Below are positions 23,701 through 25,702 of a stretch of 25,702 nt of DNA, one piece after another; position 1 is the stretch's first letter, and the number at the start of each line of letters is the position of its first letter. The notes beneath the pieces were generated by a model. It made no database searches. It was not told where the DNA came from and saw nothing but the letters and a program-made list of their open reading frames with translations. The DNA comes from a virus: positions 1 to 25,702 of the IMG/VR virus record IMGVR_UViG_3300020197_000147; one strand, given 5' to 3'. Both the position numbers and the translations under genes were made by a program.

Positions 23701-25118
23701 GAAGTGCCTGAAGTACCTGAAGAACCTGAAGTGCCACTTGAACCTGAAGTACCTGAAGAACCTGAAGTACCTGATGAACCTGAAGTACCACTTGTACCTG
23801 AGGTTCCTGATGAACCTGATGTACCGCTTGTGCCTGAAGAACCTGAAGAACCTGATGAACCTGAGCTTCCACTTGTACCACTTGATCCTGAAGTTCCGGA
23901 TGTGCCTGAAGAACCTGAAGTGCCATTTGTACCTGAGGTTCCTGATGAACCTGAAGTACCTGAGGAACCTGAAGTGCCACTTGAACCTGAAGTTCCTGAT
24001 GAACCTGAAGTACCGCTTGTACCTGAAGAACCATCACCACCAGAAGCACCATCTAAATTTATTGTCCAAGAACTATATGTTCCTGAACCCACTGTCCTTG
24101 TTGGGGAAGCAAATTGTAAATTACCATTTCCTGAATTATAGGTAACTACCTCACATTCTTGAAAGTTGGTTGTATTAAAAACAACAATAATTGATTGTGC
24201 TGGACTATAAGCAAGGCCAGTACCTACTACTATTGTACCTGAATTACCTAAAGTGAATGAAGTAGTTGAAGTTGTTCTATATAAGTCTCCACTTACACCT
24301 GATGTTCCGGATGAACCACTTGATCCTGATGTACCTGAAGTTCCACTTGTACCACTAGAGCCTGAAGTTCCGCTTGATCCTGAAGTACCACTTGATCCTG
24401 AGGTTCCTGATGTACCTGAGGTACCAGATGATCCACTAGTTCCTGAAGTACCAGATGATCCTGAACTTCCGCTAGAACCTGAAGAACCACTTGTTCCTGA
24501 GGTTCCTGAGCTTCCGCTTGTACCGCTTGAACCACTTGTGCCACTTGAACCTGAAGTTCCACTTGTGCCTGAAGTACCACTAGAACCTGAAGTTCCTGAG
24601 CTACCTGAGGTACCTGAGGTGCCACTAGATCCTGAAGTTCCGCTTGAACCATTTGTGCCCGAAGTGCCACTAGAACCTGAAGTACCTGAGGAACCTGAAG
24701 TTCCGCTTGTGCCTGAAGTTCCTGATGATCCACTTGATCCTGAAGTTCCTGATGTGCCTGAAGAACCTGATGTGCCTGAAGAACCTGATGTGCCGGATGT
24801 ACCCGCTATCCACATTCCATCATAATAAACATATATTAAACCATTATCAATTATTATTTGTCCTGAATATGGAGTAACCACAGAGGAAGTAGTGGCATTT
24901 TGTAATACTAAACCACCACTAACAAACTGTAATACAGAATTTTCACTATAATAATTATTAATTTTGGCAATTTCCACACCATTATTATTAGTAATGGAAA
25001 TGCTACCTGATATATCAGACCCACTAATTTTAAATTGAACTGATTGGTTTTCGGTACGCCCGTCTTGCATGAAAATAACGGAGCCCGATTCAGGTATAAT
25101 ACGTATATTTTTAGCCAT
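17778..25118 (-). CDS. Giant collagen-like tail fibre with S74 self-cleaving chaperone domain, 2446 aa
   Basis: Layout by residue: 1-105 unique N-terminal part ending YDGMWIAG, probably the virion anchor; 106-1742 four blocks of uninterrupted Gly-(Thr/Ser)-Ser triplets separated by three related beta-rich inserts (275-361, 763-849, 1398-1489); 1743-1862 a different insert; 1863-2298 about 145 collagen triplets ([12 protein letters not shown], GEx, GAK); 2331-2446 an S74 intramolecular chaperone. The S74 domain begins [10 protein letters not shown], with Ser2331 and Lys2336 in the spacing of the known catalytic dyad, so the last 116 residues are probably cleaved off after trimerisation. It ends in a coiled coil ([14 protein letters not shown]). 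Collagen lysines are all in the Y position. Hydroxylase and glycosyltransferase genes follow directly. Exact attachment (long, short or side fibre) is not shown by the sequence. Confidence 0.93.
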   Translation of the reverse strand: MAKNIRIIPESGSVIFMQDGRTENQSVQFKISGSDISGSISITNNNGVEIAKINNYYSENSVLQFVSGGLVLQNATTSSVVTPYSGQIIIDNGLIYVYYDGMWIAGTSGTSGSSGTSGSSGTSGTSGSSGSSGTSGTSGTSGSSGTSGSSGTSGTNGSSGTSGSSGTSGTSGSSGTSGSSGTSGTSGTSGSSGTSGSSGTSGSSGTSGTSGSSGSSGSSGSSGTSGTSGSSGTSGTSGTSGSSGTSGSSGTSGSSGTSGTSGTSGSSGSSGTSGVSGDLYRTTSTTSFTLGNSGTIVVGTGLAYSPAQSIIVVFNTTNFQECEVVTYNSGNGNLQFASPTRTVGSGTYSSWTINLDGASGGDGSSGTSGTSGSSGTSGSSGTSGSSGTSGSSGTSGTNGTSGSSGTSGTSGSSGTSGSSGSSGSSGSSGTSGTSGSSGTSGTSGTSGSSGTSGSSGTSGSSGTSGSSGTSGTSGTSGTSGSSGTSGIDGTSGSSGTSGSSGTSGSSGTSGTSGSNGSSGTSGTSGTSGSSGTSGSSGSSGTSGSSGTSGTNGSSGTSGTSGSSGTSGSSGTSGTSGSSGSSGSSGSSGTSGSSGTSGSSGTSGTSGSSGTSGSSGSSGSSGTSGSSGTSGSSGTSGSSGAAGTSGSSGTSGSSGTSGSSGTSGTNGTSGSSGTSGSSGSSGSSGTSGTSGSSGTSGTSGTSGSSGTSGTSGNSGTSGTSGSSGTSGSSGTSGTSGSSGTSGSSGTSGSSGTSGSSGTSGSSGVSGDLYRTTSTTSFTLGNSGTITVGTGLAYSVAQSIIIVYDINNFQECEVISYNSNTGALQFAAPTRTVGSGTYTSWTINLDGASGGDGSSGTSGTSGSSGTSGSSGTSGTSGSSGTSGSSGSSGSSGTSGTSGTSGSSGTSGTSGSSGTSGSSGTSGSSGTSGTNGSSGTSGTSGSSGTSGTSGSSGTSGTSGSSGTSGSSGTSGTNGSSGTSGTSGSSGTSGTSGTSGSSGSSGSSGSSGSSGTSGTSGTSGSSGTSGSSGSSGSSGSSGTSGTSGSSGTSGTSGTNGTSGTSGSSGTSGSSGTSGSSGTSGTNGSSGTSGSSGSSGTSGTSGSSGTSGTSGSSGTSGTSGSSGSSGTSGSSGTNGSSGTSGTSGSSGSSGTSGSSGTSGSSGTSGSSGSSGTSGTSGSSGSSGSSGSSGSSGSSGTSGSSGTSGSSGTSGSNGTSGSSGTSGSSGTSGTNGTSGSSGTSGSSGTSGTSGTSGSSGTSGSSGTSGSSGTSGSSGTSGTSGTSGSSGTSGSNGTSGSSGTSGSSGTSGTSGTGGSSGTSGSSGSSGTSGTSGSSGTSGTSGSSGTSGSSGSSGTSGSSGTSGSSGTSGTSGTSGTSGSSGTSGTSGSSGSSGSSGSSGTSGSSGISDRYLTAATGSFNITTASSGSTGAVTASASLAYSPVQSIIIVASQSLSNYVEAEISSYNSNTGVINFTVINKYGSGTFINWTVNLDGASGGNGSSGTSGTSGTSGTSGSSGSSGTSGTSGSSGTSGTSGSSGTSGSSGTSGSNGTSGSSGTSGSSGSSGTSGTSGSSGTSGTSGSSGTSGSSGTSGTSGSSGTSGTSGSSGSSGTSGTSGSSGTSGTSGTSGTSGSSGTSGTSGSNGSSGTSGTSGSSGTSGTSGTSGTSGTSGTSGSSGTSGSSGSSGTSGSSGTSGTSGSSGTSGTSGTSGSSGSSGSSGSSGTSGTSGSSGSSGSSGSSGSSGSSGSSGTSGQKGGVPYNFSTSTTDSDPGAGILKYNSSSPDLVTAIYIDNVDQLGNSQTAWYDTWDDSTTTSARGVITIYSRDTGTVVNQFQVTGAVIADSGYYEIPVSYISGTLPSNGALLAVQFSRTGNTGAKGATGATGSTGPTGPTGPTGPTGPQGAKGATGATGSTGPTGPTGPTGPTGPTGAQGNKGQKGEIGSTGPTGPTGAQGNKGQKGEVGAQGAQGNTGPTGPQGAKGATGSTGPTGPTGPTGSTGPQGNKGQKGELGPTGPQGNTGSTGPTGPTGPTGPTGPTGPTGAQGNKGQKGEVGATGPQGNTGPTGPQGAKGSIGATGPQGNTGPTGPQGAKGSIGATGPQGPQGNTGPTGPQGAKGATGATGSTGPTGPTGPTGPQGNKGQKGEVGAQGAQGNTGPTGPQGAKGATGSTGPTGPTGPTGSTGPQGNKGQKGELGPTGPQGNTGSTGPTGPTGPTGPTGPTGPTGAQGNKGQKGEVGAQGAQGAQGNTGPTGPQGAQGNTGPTGPTGPQGNKGQKGELGPTGPQGNTGPTGPQGPQGAQGNTGPQGNKGNSIANNVSALGVNTPAGPTGDIRATGEITAYYSDRRLKDNIKVIDNALDKLATLTGITYTHNELAASFGYDTRNRIVGVFADELEAVLPEAVRLAPFDTEYVEDENGNKIEKSKSGENFRTIMYEKIVPLLIEAVKELKAKVERLENK
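18126..18128 (-). other. Predicted S74 autocleavage site (Ser2331 codon)
   Basis: The TCA codon encodes the Ser of SDRRLK in the sequence context AYYSDRRLK. In characterised S74 chaperones (endosialidase type) the chain is cut just before this Ser by a Ser/Lys dyad five residues apart. The spacing is kept here. Confidence 0.7.
18445..18743 (-). repeat. Copy 1 of a 299-bp perfect direct repeat in the collagen region
   Basis: Read by eye, it is identical to 18994-19292 at an offset of 549 bp (183 codons, so in frame). The identity stops sharply at both ends, which points to a recent duplication or gene conversion. Confidence 0.85.
18994..19292 (-). repeat. Copy 2 of the 299-bp perfect direct repeat in the collagen region
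   Basis: Second copy of the repeat at 18445-18743, in the same orientation and reading frame. The bases directly outside differ (T versus A at one end, A versus G at the other). Confidence 0.85.
19533..19892 (-). other. Fibre insert 4: distinct globular domain before the collagen region
   Basis: Residues 1743-1862 (start [18 protein letters not shown], end VQFSRTG) are non-repetitive and beta-like, with WYDTWDDS and [10 protein letters not shown] stretches. It is unrelated to inserts 1-3 and lies exactly between the proline-free and the proline-containing triplet regions. It may act as a registration or trimerisation domain, or as a receptor-binding knob. Confidence 0.7.
19893..20645 (-). 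repeat. Gly-(Thr/Ser)-Ser block D (84 triplets)
   Basis: Uninterrupted triplet repeat with an occasional Asn in place of Thr or Ser (GSN, GTN). No proline. Confidence 0.93.
20646..20930 (-). other. Fibre insert 3: divergent beta-rich domain
   Basis: Residues 1397-1491 begin [15 protein letters not shown] and end [13 protein letters not shown]. It shares the [10 protein letters not shown] core and the C-terminal frame with inserts 1 and 2 but is clearly more diverged and slightly longer. This domain type is common in phage collagen-like proteins. Confidence 0.75.
20931..22565 (-). repeat. Gly-(Thr/Ser)-Ser block C (about 182 triplets)
   Basis: The longest of the four blocks. The triplet phase is unbroken. 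Synonymous codons vary widely (Ser as TCA, TCT, AGT or AGC), so the peptide repeat is kept while the DNA has drifted. Confidence 0.93.
22566..22835 (-). other. Fibre insert 2: beta-rich domain, close paralogue of insert 1
   Basis: Residues 762-851, from [12 protein letters not shown] to LDGASGGDG. By eye it differs from insert 1 at 14 of 89 positions. Conserved features include a single Cys in FQECEV and the ends that re-enter the triplet phase. Confidence 0.8.
22836..24029 (-). repeat. Gly-(Thr/Ser)-Ser block B (about 133 triplets)
   Basis: Uninterrupted triplets, with rare GAA, GID and GNS variants among the GTS and GSS units. Confidence 0.93.
24030..24299 (-). other. Fibre insert 1: beta-rich domain
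   Basis: Residues 274-363, from [12 protein letters not shown] to LDGASGGDG. It is a small all-beta-looking domain with a single Cys, nearly the same as insert 2. Confidence 0.8.
24300..24803 (-). repeat. Gly-(Thr/Ser)-Ser block A (56 triplets)
   Basis: First repeat block, directly after the N-terminal anchor part that ends DGMWIA. Confidence 0.93.
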
Positions 25119-25141
25119 CTAAATTGTTAGAATTTATCCAC

Positions 25142-25149
25142 AATAAATA
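25142..25149 (-). promoter_or_regulatory. Recurrent TATTTATT element upstream of the fibre gene
   Basis: The plus strand reads AATAAATA, 23 nt before the fibre ATG, in the 60-nt gap after the cysteine-rich gene. Same spacing as at the tail sheath gene. Confidence 0.4.
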
Positions 25150-25178
25150 TGAATGGTTTTAGATAACTGATAGTTATT

Positions 25179-25451
25179 TTAACTACAATAGCCGCAATCA
25201 TCATCAAAACTACAGGAAACAATACTTGAACAAGGGAGAATTGTTGTAACACCACCTGTATACTCAGGGTTAGATCCACTAATAATACATCTTCTCACTA
25301 CTTGTGCTGCATTTAAGTTTTCACTTGTTGGACCACTTGAACATTGTTCATATAATATGGTAGATGAGATGGAATCCTCATTTTGAAAAAGATAACACAC
25401 ACAAGGATTTGTCTTCTGCGCAACCCATATTTTTACATTTCCTGATCCCAT
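25179..25451 (-). CDS. Cysteine-rich small protein, 90 aa, unknown function
   Basis: The protein begins MGSGNVKIWVAQKTNPCVCY and ends SFDDDCGYCS. It has eight cysteines (in NPCVCY, YEQCSS, VRRCII, LPCSS, VSCSF, DDCGYCS), an unusually high share for its size. There is no signal peptide, and the Cys spacing does not match a zinc finger I know. The start ATG follows an A-rich leader (AAAATAAAAAAATG) 18 nt after the stop of the gene at the right edge, whose product also ends in Cys. Its place just before the fibre suggests a head, fibre or host-contact accessory protein, possibly disulfide-bonded or metal-bound. This is inference. Confidence 0.75.
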   Translation of the reverse strand: MGSGNVKIWVAQKTNPCVCYLFQNEDSISSTILYEQCSSGPTSENLNAAQVVRRCIISGSNPEYTGGVTTILPCSSIVSCSFDDDCGYCS

Positions 25452-25469
25452 TTTTTTATTTTAAAAAAT

Positions 25470-25702
25470 TTAACATCCCTCTACTGCACAATAGCTAGTA
25501 AGAACAAAATATAAAAAACTTCCACTAGATGCATTATACTTATAATTATAATCAAAGTTATAATTTCCAGTGTGTATATATCCTGTTATAAATGTAGTAC
25601 CTCCCAAATCCCCACTATGCCAAGGATTACCATTACTATGCCAAGGTTTTCCATAAGTAACTATAACATAAGGGGTATTAAAGTCTGATTGTTCAGGATA
25701 TT
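25470..25702 (-). CDS. C-terminal part of an unidentified protein cut by the right edge
   Basis: An open frame enters from the right edge and ends in TAA at 25470-25472, giving 77 visible residues. It contains the near-duplicate stretches GKPWHSNGNP and NPWHSGDLGG, then a Tyr/Asn-rich run (NYNFDYNYKYNASSG), and ends SYCAVEGC. It looks like the aromatic, beta-rich C-terminus of a secreted or virion surface protein. Its cysteine ending and close linkage (18 nt) pair it with the cysteine-rich 90-aa gene downstream. I cannot assign a family. Confidence 0.65.
   Translation of the reverse strand, partial: YPEQSDFNTPYVIVTYGKPWHSNGNPWHSGDLGGTTFITGYIHTGNYNFDYNYKYNASSGSFLYFVLTSYCAVEGC

Noticed and set aside
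18225-24803. CRISPR-like or tandem satellite repeats
   Set aside because: The short repeats are codon triplets in one open frame with no unique spacers of constant length, and synonymous drift between units is typical of a coding repeat.
25156-25172. Short inverted repeat (ATAACT with AGTTAT) between the cysteine-rich gene and the fibre
   Set aside because: Only 6 A/T-rich base pairs and no U tract on the sense strand, so I do not call it a terminator.
1-25702. tRNA genes, insertion sequences, integrase or attachment sites
   Set aside because: None seen on reading either strand. The intergenic gaps are short (mostly under 100 nt) and hold only terminators and the AT-rich element.

Overview
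The window is a strongly AT-rich piece of a contractile-tailed (T4-like, myovirus-type) bacteriophage genome, probably from an uncultured phage. Every gene I can support lies on the minus strand and reads from the right edge toward the left edge. Most start codons have an A/T-rich leader with no Shine-Dalgarno sequence. This fits a Bacteroidota host, but that inference is weak.

In transcription order: the end of a small gene cut by the right edge (25470-25702); a cysteine-rich 90-aa protein (25179-25451); a 2446-aa repetitive collagen-like fibre with a C-terminal S74 self-cleaving chaperone (17778-25118), closed by an intrinsic terminator; a 194-aa 2-oxoglutarate/Fe(II) hydroxylase (17113-17697); and a fusion of GT4 glycosyltransferase, GT25 collagen-galactosyltransferase-like and PLOD-like lysyl hydroxylase domains (14679-17111). 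Next come a small coiled-coil protein, the tail sheath, the tail tube and a second terminator. Then follow a T4 gp26-like protein overlapped by a 99-codon frame at a T7 run (possible programmed frameshift), a hairpin, the tape measure, a 59-aa protein, a 724-aa structural protein, a gp53/LysM-like baseplate protein, a large hub-like protein with an apparent alpha/beta-hydrolase domain, and a 297-aa structural protein. The left edge holds the start of what may be a family A DNA polymerase.

The most interesting content is the block from 14679 to 25118. A giant fibre with about 145 collagen triplets, whose lysines all sit in the Y position (X-Lys-Gly), is followed at once by enzymes resembling those animals use on collagen: lysyl hydroxylase, hydroxylysine galactosyltransferase and a prolyl-hydroxylase-type oxygenase, plus an extra GT4. 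I read this as a phage-encoded collagen hydroxylation and glycosylation cassette acting on its own fibre. The domain assignments are strong; the substrate assignment is inference.

A second theme is regulation. A sequence reading TATAAATA on the plus strand, like the T4 late promoter but in inverse orientation, precedes eight minus-strand genes. Two of these sites share an identical 18-mer.
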